Below, piece after piece: positions 34,801-56,979 of a DNA stretch of 64,000 bases. Origin of the DNA: Closterium sp. NIES-65 (taxonomy: Eukaryota; Streptophyta; Zygnematophyceae; Desmidiales; Closteriaceae); assembly GCA_948144175.1 (NCBI GenBank), contig CANXME010002000.1:434001-498000 (forward strand), in the 5' to 3' direction. The notes below the pieces were generated by a model, which worked only from the letters and a program-made list of their open reading frames with translations, was not told the DNA's origin and did no database searches. The stretch's first letter is position 1. Each line of letters opens with the position of its first letter. The position numbers and the translations under genes are program-made.

Positions 34801-37753
34801 CACTCCTTCCCTCCCCCCTCCCCCGGACTTCCTTGTGCCGGTTCCCCCCCCGGTAGACCCCCTCCCCCCTCAGGTTCCTGCCCCCTCAGGTGTGTCCCAA
34901 TTAGACGCCGTTGACCCGGTCGAGGTTACTGGTGACTCTGGTGCTGCTGCGGGTGCTGAGCCTGGGGGTGCTGGCTCTGGGGGTACTGTGCGCGGGGGTG
35001 CTGAGCCTGGGGGTGCTGGGCTTGGGGGTGCTACTGCGGAGGGTGCGGAGCCTGGGGGTGCTGAGCCGGGGGGTGCTGTGCCTGGAGGTGCTGGGTCTGG
35101 GGGTGCTGGGTCGGGAGCTGCTGAGCCTGGGGGTGCTGAGCTGGGAGCTGCTGAGCCTGGGGGTGCTGCGTCTGGAGCTGCTGAGCCTGGGGTTTCTCCT
35201 GCTGCTGCGCCTCGCGGGGAGCCCCTCTCTCCACAGGAGCTGCGCGAGTGGTTTTCTCGCCGCTGGAGGCGTGCTGCTGAGTCTGGGGGTGCTGCTGGTC
35301 CTGGAGCTGGAGCTTCTTCGACTGTCGAGGGTACTGGTGCTGCCGGTCCCGGAGCTGCTGGGCCTGCGGGTCCTCCTGGAGCTGGAGCTGCTAAGGGTGT
35401 TGGTGCTGAGACTACTGCTGTTGGTCCTGTCGCTGGAGGAGTGGGTGGCGCTGGTGCTGTCGCTGAGGGTGCTGGTGCTGTCCCTGCTGCGTCTGGAGCT
35501 GCCGCGCGGCCTCGGCCGTACTTCGTTCCGCTCCTGCAACAGGTTCTTGGTCTTTCTCCTCCAGTAGAGGGTCCACCGCCTGTCCAGTCGCAGTCCCTGC
35601 TGGAGCCTTCCTCTCCACTGCCTGCTCCCTCTCCTTACACTGGTCCTACTGGAGGTCTTGCTGAGCGTCGTGAGCCTGCGTCTCGTCCCGCGTCGCTTGT
35701 TCGTACTGCTCGCGCTAGTGGTCCCAGTTCGCGTCAGCGTCCTCCTCCTGTCCCTGGCACGCACCGGATGTCTTTGCGTCCGTCCACTGCTCCCCTACGT
35801 GCCCCTTTGCCTTCTCCTCCTGAGTCCTCTCTTCCTGCGCTTGCCGACCCTAAGTCGGACTCTCTTCGTGCTGCCAGTCCTACTGTCACGCGTCTGCTTG
35901 CTACTGTCGTCACTGACCCCTCTTTTGAGTCCACTGCTGCGTCTGCTCTAGTCGCTGAGCTGGTCGACTTTGCTGCTCGCTGTCGTCTCGACTACGCTGC
36001 TAGTCTGGTTGCTGAGTCTGCGTCTCTCTGTCCTCCGTCCGTCGGGGGTGAGTGTGCTCTTGGCACGGACGTCCTAGAGGACAGGCAGGAGGAGTTACAG
36101 TGTCTAGCGGCTGCTTCACCTCATCTCGCGTCCGTACTGCTTGCCCCTGAGGGAGACCCGGATGCACTAGACATCCCGACTCCGCGTTCTTACGCGGAGG
36201 CCGTAGAGGGTCCCTACTCCTCTCAGTGGCAGGCAGCTATGGATGCAGAGATGGCTTCCTGGAAGTCCACAACCACCTACGTTGACGCGGTTCCCCCTCC
36301 TGGGGCGAACATCGTCAGTGGCATGTGGATCTTCAGGGTGAAGCGGCCGCCGGGCTCTCCACCTGTCTTCAAGGCGCGGTACGTTGCTCGTGGCTTCAGT
36401 CAGCGGCAGGGAGTTGACTACTTTCAGACCTTCTCTCCCACCCCGAAGATGACCACTCTTCGGGTGCTGCTGCACATAGCCGCTCAGCGCGACTACGAGC
36501 TTCACTCTCTCGACTTCAGCACTGCGTTCCTGCAGGGTAGCCTACACGAGGAGATCTGGCTGCGCCGTCCGCCTGGCTTCACTGGGACTTTCCCTCCTGG
36601 CACCCAGTGGAGCCTCCGACGTCCAGTCTACGGTCTCCGTCAGGCACCGCGTGAGTGGCACGACACACTGAGGACTACTCTTGCGGCTCTTGGGTTTGCT
36701 CCTTCTACTGCTGACCCGTCGCTGTTTCTGCGCACCGACACTTCCCTGCCGCCGTTCTACATCCTCGTGTACGTCGACGACTTGGTCTTTGCCACAACGG
36801 ACACTGCTGGACTCGCCTACGTGAAGTCCGAGCTACTGAAGAGACACACGTGCACAGACCTGGGTGAACTGCGCAGCTACCTTGGCTTGCAGATCACTCG
36901 GGACAGAGCACGCCGCACCATCACCTTGGCTCAGTCACACATGGTGCAGCAGGTCCTTCAGCGCTTCGGCTTCACGTACTCCTCGCCTCAGGCCACTCCT
37001 CTACCTACTCGCCACTCACTCTCAGCTCTGCCTTCGGATGAGTCCGTAGAGTCGAGTGGTCCGTATGCAGAGCTTGTTGGCTGCCTCATGTACCTGATGA
37101 CCTGCACACGACCTGACCTTGCATACCCTCTGAGCATTCTTGCACGCTATGTTGCTCCTGGGAGACACCGACCAGAGCACATGGCTGCAGCGAAGAGGGT
37201 ATTGCGCTACTTGTGCAGTACGTCGGGCATGGGGCTAGTGCTTGGAGGGCGGAGTCCAGTGGTCCTTACCGGCCACGCGGACGCTTCTTGGGCTGACGAC
37301 CAGGCTACGCAGCGGTCGTCACAGGGTTACACCTTCAGCCTTGGTTCCGGCTCTGTCTCGTGGCGGTCTACTCGCTCGTCTTCGGTTCTCGGCTCCAGTT
37401 GTGAGGCTGAGATCTACGCCGGGGCCATGGCTGCACAGGAGCTTCGCTGGCTCACCTACCTGCTGACTGACCTTGGAGAGCCGCCTCGTTCTCCTCCAGT
37501 GCTGTACGTAGACAACAAGGCCATGCTGGCCTTGTGTCGAGAGCAGCGCTTGGAGCACAGAACGAAGCACATTGCTCTCCGCTACTTCCTTGCTCGTGAG
37601 CTGCAGCAGCGTGGTCAGTTGCGACTTGCGTACGTGGCCTCTGAGGCCAACACTGCTGATGTGTTCACCAAGGCACTCGCGCCTTGTGACCATCAGCGCT
37701 TTTGCACCCAGCTGGGTCTTGTGCCTGTCTTGCCTCACTTGCTCTCCTCTTGA
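31850..37753 (+). CDS. Copia gag-pol polyprotein, intact (1967 aa)
   Basis: The start MATPSVLAFDAEG is chosen because the two sibling copies share it. Order by residue: gag about 1-440, including KNPPPMYITLYY encoded over a ten-C tract, a poly-Gly stretch about 263-370, and a Cys/His motif (CGGTHSTQRCF). Protease with DSGAS about 525. Integrase about 670-950, with an H-H-C-C zinc site (WHHRLGHP ... CVPCVKG) and a D-D-E triad in LHMDVWG, LHSDRGGEF and NGIAERRIG. A Gly/Ala/Glu/Pro pentad linker about 1030-1120. RT about 1470-1720 with YVDDLVFAT. RNase H about 1760-1960 (GHADASWADD, CEAEIYAGA, YVDNKAMLAL). The integrase-before-RT order defines Ty1/copia. Expected role: self-packaging, reverse transcription and integration of the element. 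All catalytic residues I can check are present. No frameshift is needed; how gag is made in excess is not visible. Confidence 0.96.
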   Translation: MATPSVLAFDAEGRAIDFEVWLDDLQLFLQCDRADGLSLFDLTSGASPAPAADADPTVRSQWATRDVAARLAVRRHLPTSERAHFSQYKSAHTLYDAVVARYSSPATAALSRLMLPYLFPDLSAFPTVADLITHLRTCDTRYRAALPAEFCAKNPPPMYITLYYVVARLPDSLRVVRDHFLAVCPTTLTVDVLEKALLAAEKSIVAVGASRGDPRTPIFEGCSPSPLLPSVASAAAADLLGLESVGAASAPSGRRRSSKGKGGKGAGGAGGGGGGGGGGGGGSGGGGGSSGGGGGGGSSGGDGGGGGSGGGGGSGGGGGSGGGGGGGGGGGGGGSGGGGGGGGGGAGRGGAQQRSGGGGGQRSQRQQQQRSRDIPPPQQLREWYTRRQRGGGTGPCTYVLRSGDRAGEQCGGTHSTQRCFGRLTDAWRQHFPGASEIPRWDELLRAGVAIFDLDFDAILAAMYAVTISEENEGYRCFQPDPGIGTAALGACEAAALGASASALSGTGETALSGNASPSSSLTFTLDSGASRSFFRDRTTLTPLGRPVAVSLADPSGGPVLSHFSTVLPCPAAPSRTLSGLYLPSFSTNLVSGADLQDAGVHQFTPASQRVTHCTDARTGRHLATFSRRPGSSLYTLTTESPPVPASGQVAASGQVLAAASRSGPESAPCSCRLLSHETLLWHHRLGHPSLPRLRSMASRVLVSGLPQSLPPLPSGPGPSCVPCVKGRLRATPHSSHFPPTEAPLQTLHMDVWGPAPVRGQGHERYFLLVVDDYSRYTTVLPLRSKGAVTEVLIDWIREARLQLRKSFGSDFPVLRLHSDRGGEFSSRLLRDYCRARGIRQTFTLPDSPQQNGIAERRIGMVMDVARTSMMHAAAPHFLWPFAVRYAAHQLNLHPRFSRPAMSPALLWTGKVGDASAFRVWGSRAFVRDLSADKLSPRAAPCVFLGFPTDAPGWQFYHPSSRRVLSSQDVTFDESVPFYRLFPYRTPSLPPPPDFLVPVPPPVDPLPPQVPAPSGVSQLDAVDPVEVTGDSGAAAGAEPGGAGSGGTVRGGAEPGGAGLGGATAEGAEPGGAEPGGAVPGGAGSGGAGSGAAEPGGAELGAAEPGGAASGAAEPGVSPAAAPRGEPLSPQELREWFSRRWRRAAESGGAAGPGAGASSTVEGTGAAGPGAAGPAGPPGAGAAKGVGAETTAVGPVAGGVGGAGAVAEGAGAVPAASGAAARPRPYFVPLLQQVLGLSPPVEGPPPVQSQSLLEPSSPLPAPSPYTGPTGGLAERREPASRPASLVRTARASGPSSRQRPPPVPGTHRMSLRPSTAPLRAPLPSPPESSLPALADPKSDSLRAASPTVTRLLATVVTDPSFESTAASALVAELVDFAARCRLDYAASLVAESASLCPPSVGGECALGTDVLEDRQEELQCLAAASPHLASVLLAPEGDPDALDIPTPRSYAEAVEGPYSSQWQAAMDAEMASWKSTTTYVDAVPPPGANIVSGMWIFRVKRPPGSPPVFKARYVARGFSQRQGVDYFQTFSPTPKMTTLRVLLHIAAQRDYELHSLDFSTAFLQGSLHEEIWLRRPPGFTGTFPPGTQWSLRRPVYGLRQAPREWHDTLRTTLAALGFAPSTADPSLFLRTDTSLPPFYILVYVDDLVFATTDTAGLAYVKSELLKRHTCTDLGELRSYLGLQITRDRARRTITLAQSHMVQQVLQRFGFTYSSPQATPLPTRHSLSALPSDESVESSGPYAELVGCLMYLMTCTRPDLAYPLSILARYVAPGRHRPEHMAAAKRVLRYLCSTSGMGLVLGGRSPVVLTGHADASWADDQATQRSSQGYTFSLGSGSVSWRSTRSSSVLGSSCEAEIYAGAMAAQELRWLTYLLTDLGEPPRSPPVLYVDNKAMLALCREQRLEHRTKHIALRYFLARELQQRGQLRLAYVASEANTADVFTKALAPCDHQRFCTQLGLVPVLPHLLSS

Positions 37754-37959
37754 CTTTACTTGTACTGTGACATATATATATACCTGCTCTTGCTTGTCTA
37801 GTTTTATATATATGTCTGTACTCTTGCATGTGAACTGGCCTCTGGCCCTGCTCTTGTGCTCGGACTGTGTGGTGACTTTGTGATCCACCCTGAGCTTGCT
37901 TTGCTTTGCTTGGCTGGTCTTGTGACCCCTTGTTCTCCCCCACTTTGCCTATGGGGGTG

Positions 37960-38093
37960 TGTCAAACATTATATATGTTATGCTTGTGTAGGCTATAGTG
38001 GGTTAGCCTATAGGGGGTACACAATTCTAGGGTTCACTACTTGTACTCATTTTCACTGCTAGTTGACCCATTCCTGTTCTCTTATCTCTCACA
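37960..38093 (+). repeat. 3' LTR of copia 4
   Basis: 134 bp; differs from the 5' LTR by T for C in ggctatag and C for T in cattcctg. Confidence 0.95.
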
Positions 38094-38374
38094 TTTCTTT
38101 TTTACACTGATGGTTCAGTTTACTTATAACTTTTACAGTGGCAAAATCAGTATAAAGAAAACCATGAACGCTGATTTGGACACATGGGAGACCGGGGCAC
38201 GCTAATCCATTAGCATACCCTCAAAACAATCTGAGGGCCTGGTTGTGGGACTAGTAACTAGAAGGCAAAGAAAGTAGAGTGCCACGTGGCACTAGGAAAT
38301 CTAGGAAGATAAGGATAAGGGTGAGTTGGAAAGCACTTTTCAAAGTGAACAGTAAATCCCCCCTTAACATGTTT

Positions 38375-39073
38375 TGCCAATTATAGTGTTGACATAAATG
38401 GTAGTAGATACAACGGAATAGGAAGAACCCTATTATTGTACTACAACGCGCAAATTGCCAGAGTTCCCGTGCTTACCGTATCTCGAGAACCCCCATTCCG
38501 TCGCTCTATGCCCTTCGCTGGGATTTTGTCAACTCGTTCACAAGCCGTGCAAGCACCCATCCTACAGAGGTTGAACACGGTATGACGGTTCTTAAAATGA
38601 TAACAGTACGGTAACCGTAACAATAATAACAACTCCGTTTTCCAACACCCCATCTGGATTCCAGTCCACACTATTCCAACATTTTCTGCTCTCCCGCCAA
38701 AACAGTTCTTGCGCTGCTGCCAGGTTACAACCAGAATCGACATGGCACTGCGAGGCCAGTACGGACTGTCCGTCGATTAGCCTGTCTGTTTCGGTCGCGA
38801 TATGAACTTTGAAGATGGTCCTAGCCCCTGTCCTTCACTGAATAATGCCGGAATATTTCGAGGTGACTTTTGAGTCAACTCCATGGTCGACTTTTGAGTC
38901 GGCTCAGTGGTCGTAACCCGTGTCTTTGATTGATTCATGCCGGCATTCCATCATTCCGTGTCTCTTACTGTTCCATCCAACGCGAGAATAACTCGGGCTT
39001 CACATTGACCATCCTTAGTTTACGCCGCCATTTGCGGCCGAATTCCGCTTAATCTCGCGGGCGAGACGCCGCA
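38375..39073. other. Spacer and probable promoter of the mannosidase gene
   Basis: The original DNA right of gypsy 1 continues from 38375. No gene is seen. 38860-38910 has two copies of gacttttgagtc with inverted partners. The last 100 bp before the ATG at 39074 are GC-rich. No TATA box is obvious. Confidence 0.4.
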
Positions 39074-52616
<13,543 letters not shown>

Positions 52617-52768
52617 CATGGGTTTTGGAAAGGCGGGCATTAGTAGATAGGAAGGTCTGGTGATAACAAAAACTCTGTTTTTCACAATCAAACTCCAATA
52701 GCTGACCAGAAAGTGCTTCTCTCTTTACATTATTGTCATAAGCATTCCAACATCATCTTGAGTGTTAT

Positions 52769-53099
52769 TGTTACAAGTGCAATTGAGTGAACGAACGAGA
52801 ATTGCACTATCGAAGCAAGAGTACAATGAGCGAAGGCATGAGCGAAGAATATATAGCGAAACTACAGTGGTAACGGTAATGGTCGCGCGACGAGCCCGGG
52901 ACTGAGGTTGGGAACGTGTCGAAGCGTAGGCCCGGAGCGCGGGTTACCAGCCGAGCCGTGAGGTCGGGATGCGATGTGCGAAAATGGCGGGATGATGAAT
53001 GATGCGATGGTCGCGAGTGGTAACGGTGCTGACTGAGGTGCTACAGTGATGTACGCGTTGAGCAGAGATGCGAAGTAAGGAAAAGGGAATTTCCTTACA
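52769..53099 (-). repeat. 3' LTR of gypsy 2
   Basis: 331 bp; plus-strand ends tgttacaagtgcaattg and gggaatttccttaca. Confidence 0.95.
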
Positions 53100-53126
53100 C
53101 TACCCCCCCCTCCTAAAAGGTCCTCC

Positions 53127-56100
53127 TTACGAAAGCGCGTGGACGTCCTTGAAGTTTCGGCTGCGTAGATAGTCGGTGACGACAGGGTGGTTTTCAATTC
53201 TGTCCAGGGGAACCCAGTTGTCCTCGGTGGGTGTACGATCTTTCCAGCGAATCAGAAACTCAACTTTTCGGGCCCCTCGAGGGTCACGAACTCTGTGGCT
53301 CAAGATTTTGTCGGGGATGATGACTGGTTCGGTTGGTGGTCGTGACATGCTGGATGGTCGATGTCGTGGGAGTTGGCTGATGGATGGTACGTAAGGGCGA
53401 AGCAGGCTGACGTGGAACGAGGGGCTGACGTACCAGTCAGCAGGAAGGAGGAGGTGCGCGGTGACATGTGTGATCATGTGACTGATTCGAAATGGCCCAC
53501 AGTATCGAGGGCGGAGTTTGGGAGTGATGGGCAGGCGGAGGTTCTGAGTGTCGAGTAAAACGAGGTCGTCGGGCTGATAAGTGACGGGTCTGCGGTGGCG
53601 ATCGGCGTTGCGTTTAGCGATGATATTTGATTTTTTAATTGCTTCTACTGCCCTGGTCCGTGCTGCTTGCAAAATCTCGGCGAACTGTTGTGCGCGTGGA
53701 ACAAGATTGTCGGGGTTTGGTGTCATGGGTACTGTTGGGTTCTGTCCGTGATTCAAGTAGAATGGCGACTGTTGGGTCGTGGCAGATGGCGCGTTGTTAT
53801 ATGCGAACTCGATGAGAGGCAGCTGCTACTCCCACGTGTTTGGATCGTCACACGTGGCTCGAATGAGTTGCTCCATAGTCTAGTTTGTCCGTTCTGTCTG
53901 TCCGTCGGTTTCGGGGTGATACGATGAACTGAATTGAAGTCGCGTGCCGAACTGCTGCCACAGGTTCCGCAAGAAATTACTGGTAAACTTCGTGTCCCTG
54001 TCGCTGATGATCGACGCTGGTATCCCGTGCAGTCGAACGACAGTGGCGATGAAGAGTCGGGCTGTTTCCTCGGCTGTGATTGATTTCCTGCATGCTGCGA
54101 AATGTGCCATTTTCGTTAGTCGATCGACGACGACCAAGATCGCGTCATTCCCACTCGCCCCGGCCGGTAACCCCGTGACGAAGTCCATCGTCACCTGCTG
54201 CGAAGCACGCTCTGGAGGTGGGATTGGTTGTAATTGTCCTGCCGGCCGCTTCCTGGTTGACTTCATGAGTTGGCAAGTGGGACACGATGCCACGTGTCGT
54301 TGCACGTCGGTCAACATTTCCGGCCAGTAATAGTACCGTTGCAGCTGCTGCCGTGTTTTTTCTACTCCGAAATGTCCCGAGGTAACTCCGTCGTGTGCCT
54401 CCTGTAACAGTAGTTCCCGTAGTAGCGTGTACCCTGGTACCCAGATGCGGTCGGATCCAGCTTTTACGTAATAGGCTCCCTTGGCTGCTGCGAATTGCTG
54501 TGAATTTCCTCCTGTGAAGAATGGGTCTGTTTGATATCCGTGGGTAAATAGTCCTGTCAGTAACGGGCTGGTCTGGGCGAGTAGTATCGCATGTATTTGG
54601 GCAGTGGGGCGGGTCAGTGCGTCGGCGATATTCGAGGCTCCTTTTTTATATGTGACCGTATAGTGGAAATTCGATTCGAGGAAGTCGAGCCACCGAATCT
54701 GTCGTGGGTTGAGGTGGGGCTGTGCGCGAAGGTACTGTAGGGATAAATGGTCTGTCCGTACTGTCACGTCTGCGCCGGTCAAGTAGCAACGCCACACTTT
54801 GAATGCATGCACGATCGCGAGCATTTCGCGGTCGTGTATCGGGTAATTTCGCTCAGGTGGATGTAGCTTGCGTGATTCGTAGGCGATGGGTTGGAGGCCG
54901 TTGCCGAAGTCCTGTAACAGTACGGCTCCGATGGCGATGTCACTCGCGTCTGTAACAACTTCGAAGGGGCCGTGTGGGTCAACGATGCGTAGGACGGGTG
55001 GTGAAAAGAGAACATTTTTCAGGGCAGAGAAGGCAGCATGCTCTTTCTCCCCCCACGTAAAAGGGACCCCCTTACGCAGTAAATCAGTGAGCGGGGCTGT
55101 TAAGCGTGCCATGTCGGGGACGAACCGACGAACGTAATTAACAAACCCTAAAAAACTCTGTAGTTCCGTGATGTTTGTCGGGGGATGCCACGCTTTTACG
55201 GTATCCAGCTTCTTAGGGTCTATCTCAACCCCAGCCTCCGAAATGACGTGACCTAAAAACTCAAGCCTGCCCCGAAAAAACTCGCACTTGGAGCCCTTGG
55301 TGAGTAACTGATGTGCCTCTAAAATTTTAAAAACTGCTTCGAGATCTACTAAGTGCTGCTGCTGGTCCCGACTGTAAACGAGGATGTCGTCGAGGTAAAC
55401 TATGACGCATTTATCTAAAAGTGGCCTAAACGCCTCGTTCATGGTCATCTGAAATGTTGCAGGCGCGTTGGTCAGCCCGAAAGGCATCACCGTGTACTCG
55501 AATGACCCGTACCTAGTCCTAAATGCTGTCTTGGCGCAGTCCGATGGTTCGACCCGAATTTGATGGTGACCTCCCCGTAAGTCTATTTTCGAAAATACTC
55601 GTGCGGTTCGCAGCTGGTCGATCAGTTCGTCGGCGCGGGGGATGGGGTATCGTGATTTTACTGTTACCCTGTTAAGCGCTCGGTAGTCGATGCACATGCG
55701 AAACCCCTCGTCTTTTTTCGGTGTGAACAGTATCGGTGCGGCGAACGGTGACGAGCTCGGTCGGATAAACTGCTTCTCTAACAGGTAATCTAACTGCTTC
55801 CTTAGCTCGTCGAGCTCGGGCTGTGTCAGTCGAAATTGGCGCTGTACAGTTGGTTGTGCCCCCGGTTCTAACTCGATCCTATGGTCATGCGCCCGCTGAG
55901 GTGGCAGCCCTTGCGGTAAGTCATCCGGAAAGATACCCGGTACCCGTTTCCGTAGTGCCTGTAGTTCGGGTGGTACGGCTGCCAACAATTTCTGCAAATC
56001 ACTCGGCCGGTCCTCTTTTTCCACTAATGCGATATCCACTGCGTACACGTCAGTGTCAAGATACTAGTCACTCTGATAGCATGTCAAGATACTAGCAATG

Positions 56101-56979
56101 GGTAGGCTTAGGAGCCATGGTTGAGTTCGAGTAAGTTTAGGAGAGTCGAGAAATTGGAAGAGAAGAAGTGGTTTCACTATAGAGCGAGCAGTACATATAG
56201 GCAAAATGAAAGGTGCACCACCAAAACAGAACATTGTATAACTACAATAATCTACACTACAGGCAGTTACAAAACAATATATAAAACTATATATTATTCT
56301 GACATTCAGCTCCAGCAGCGACAACCCGTTTCATCGTGATGGCGTTGACCTGGACCGTCGAAGACTCGGGTGGCTGCCAGCGAAGTAGGACGACCCAGTT
56401 ACCACTACTTCGCACTGTGCAGCTACCCGTCGTCCAGTCAATTCGTGGGTTATACCGTCGCAGCCAATCACGTCCCAATAAAATGTCGTGCCCATCCAGT
56501 GTCGTTGCGAGCATTTCCTGTGTAAACCCGAAGTTCCCTCCGCAGCGGACCTTTACTTACTCCACCTTTTCCCGTATAGCTAGTGGCGTGCCGTCGACTA
56601 AGCGTGCATCTATCTCACGTAAGCATCGGTTAAGTGTTAACTGTAATTTCCGTGCGGTTGCGGTATTAACTAAGCTGTGACTTGCTCCTCCGTCAATAAA
56701 AATCTTCACTGCTGCTCCCTGTATTTTCCCGTAGATTAGTACTGGGCAATCCGTCGCTGTACCCTCCTTATTCATCCGAGCCCGATCGATGGCATGAATC
56801 GGTACTGTGACTCGGTGAGGGTCGGTGTGGTTGGGCGAGCAGGCAGTCTCGTCAGTAGTTGGCCCAGCTTCTATTGACTGCTGGCGTTTCCCTGCCTCTG
56901 AGACTCCCTCCCCTGCTCTGCTCCTCGGCGCCTCAGCTCCTCTGGGCATTCGCTCTTGCGATGGCCCGGCCTGTTGCAA
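53127..56979 (-). pseudogene. Gypsy 2 pol: protease-RT-RNase H-integrase-chromodomain
   Basis: One long frame, -1 relative to gag with an overlap at 56871-56979, suggesting a -1 frameshift for gag-pol. Protease at about 56680 reads FIDGGASH, with Gly where Ser or Thr is usual (DSG/DTG). RT has KIDLRGGHHQI and YLDD at about 55387-55398. RNase H starts FEVVTDASDIAIGA. Integrase has the zinc site ending CPTCQLMK and the core motifs MDFVTGLP, IISDRDTKFTS and SSSYHPETDGQTER. The C-terminal part is a chromodomain (EFLIRWKDRTPTEDNWVPLD, about 53160-53230). Stops: TAA 56557-56559, TAG 53880-53882, TAG 53826-53828. The 251-bp insert at 56054-56304 breaks the protease-RT join; without it and one duplicated target the frame is continuous. 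Nonfunctional as it stands. Confidence 0.92.
56054..56304 (-). mobile_element. LTR-retroelement remnant (251 bp) in gypsy 2 pol
   Basis: Starts tgtcaagatactag and ends ttattctgaca, with flanks gtcag (56049-56053) and ttcag (56305-56309), a 5-bp duplication with one mismatch. On the minus strand, a 221-bp LTR (56084-56304, TGTCA...TGACA) is followed by tgctatcagagtg, close to an initiator-Met primer-binding site, and then the last 15 bases of a second LTR (ctagtatcttgaca). It looks like an internally collapsed LTR element. Confidence 0.75.

Larger units (their letters stand above)
30580..38093 (+). mobile_element. Ty1/copia element 4, complete, youngest layer
   Basis: 7514 bp. 134-bp LTRs at 30580-30713 and 37960-38093 differ at two sites, both transitions. 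Target duplication tttct at 30575-30579 and 38094-38098. Primer-binding site tggtatagagcggg from 30714, polypurine tract atgggggtg before 37960. It has one uninterrupted gag-pol frame, so it is a good candidate for an autonomous source of the copia 2 and copia 3 copies. Confidence 0.96.
30159..38241. mobile_element. hAT-like MITE A (about 564 bp), split by copia 4
   Basis: Ends are gaggccctcagat on the left and atctgagggcctg on the right, inverted repeats of 12 bp with the outermost base mismatched. Flanked by the 8-bp duplication gttgtggg at 30151-30158 and 38242-38249. Subtracting copia 4 and its duplicated tttct leaves about 564 bp. The interior is rich in ctgat/cactgat phrases like MITE B and encodes nothing. 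Confidence 0.88.
11009..38369 (-). mobile_element. Ty3/gypsy element 1, host of nested insertions
   Basis: Outer borders: the left LTR (3' LTR of this minus-strand element) begins at 11009 and the right LTR ends at 38369. Both are flanked by the 5-bp duplication tgttt (11004-11008, 38370-38374). A primer-binding site of TGGTATCAGG type lies at about 29944-29957 and a polypurine tract (gggaggggggtag) next to 11332. The coding order on the minus strand is gag, protease, RT, RNase H, integrase, as in gypsy. The span is 27.4 kb because at least four other elements have inserted; the element proper is roughly 6 kb. The LTRs differ at about 17 of 320 positions, so this is the oldest layer. Confidence 0.93.
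29959..38369 (-). repeat. 5' LTR of gypsy 1, split by MITE A
   Basis: The first piece, 29959-30158, matches 11009-11208 of the left LTR; the second, 38250-38369, matches the rest. Between them lie MITE A and one extra copy of gttgtggg. About 320 bp when rejoined. Confidence 0.9.
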
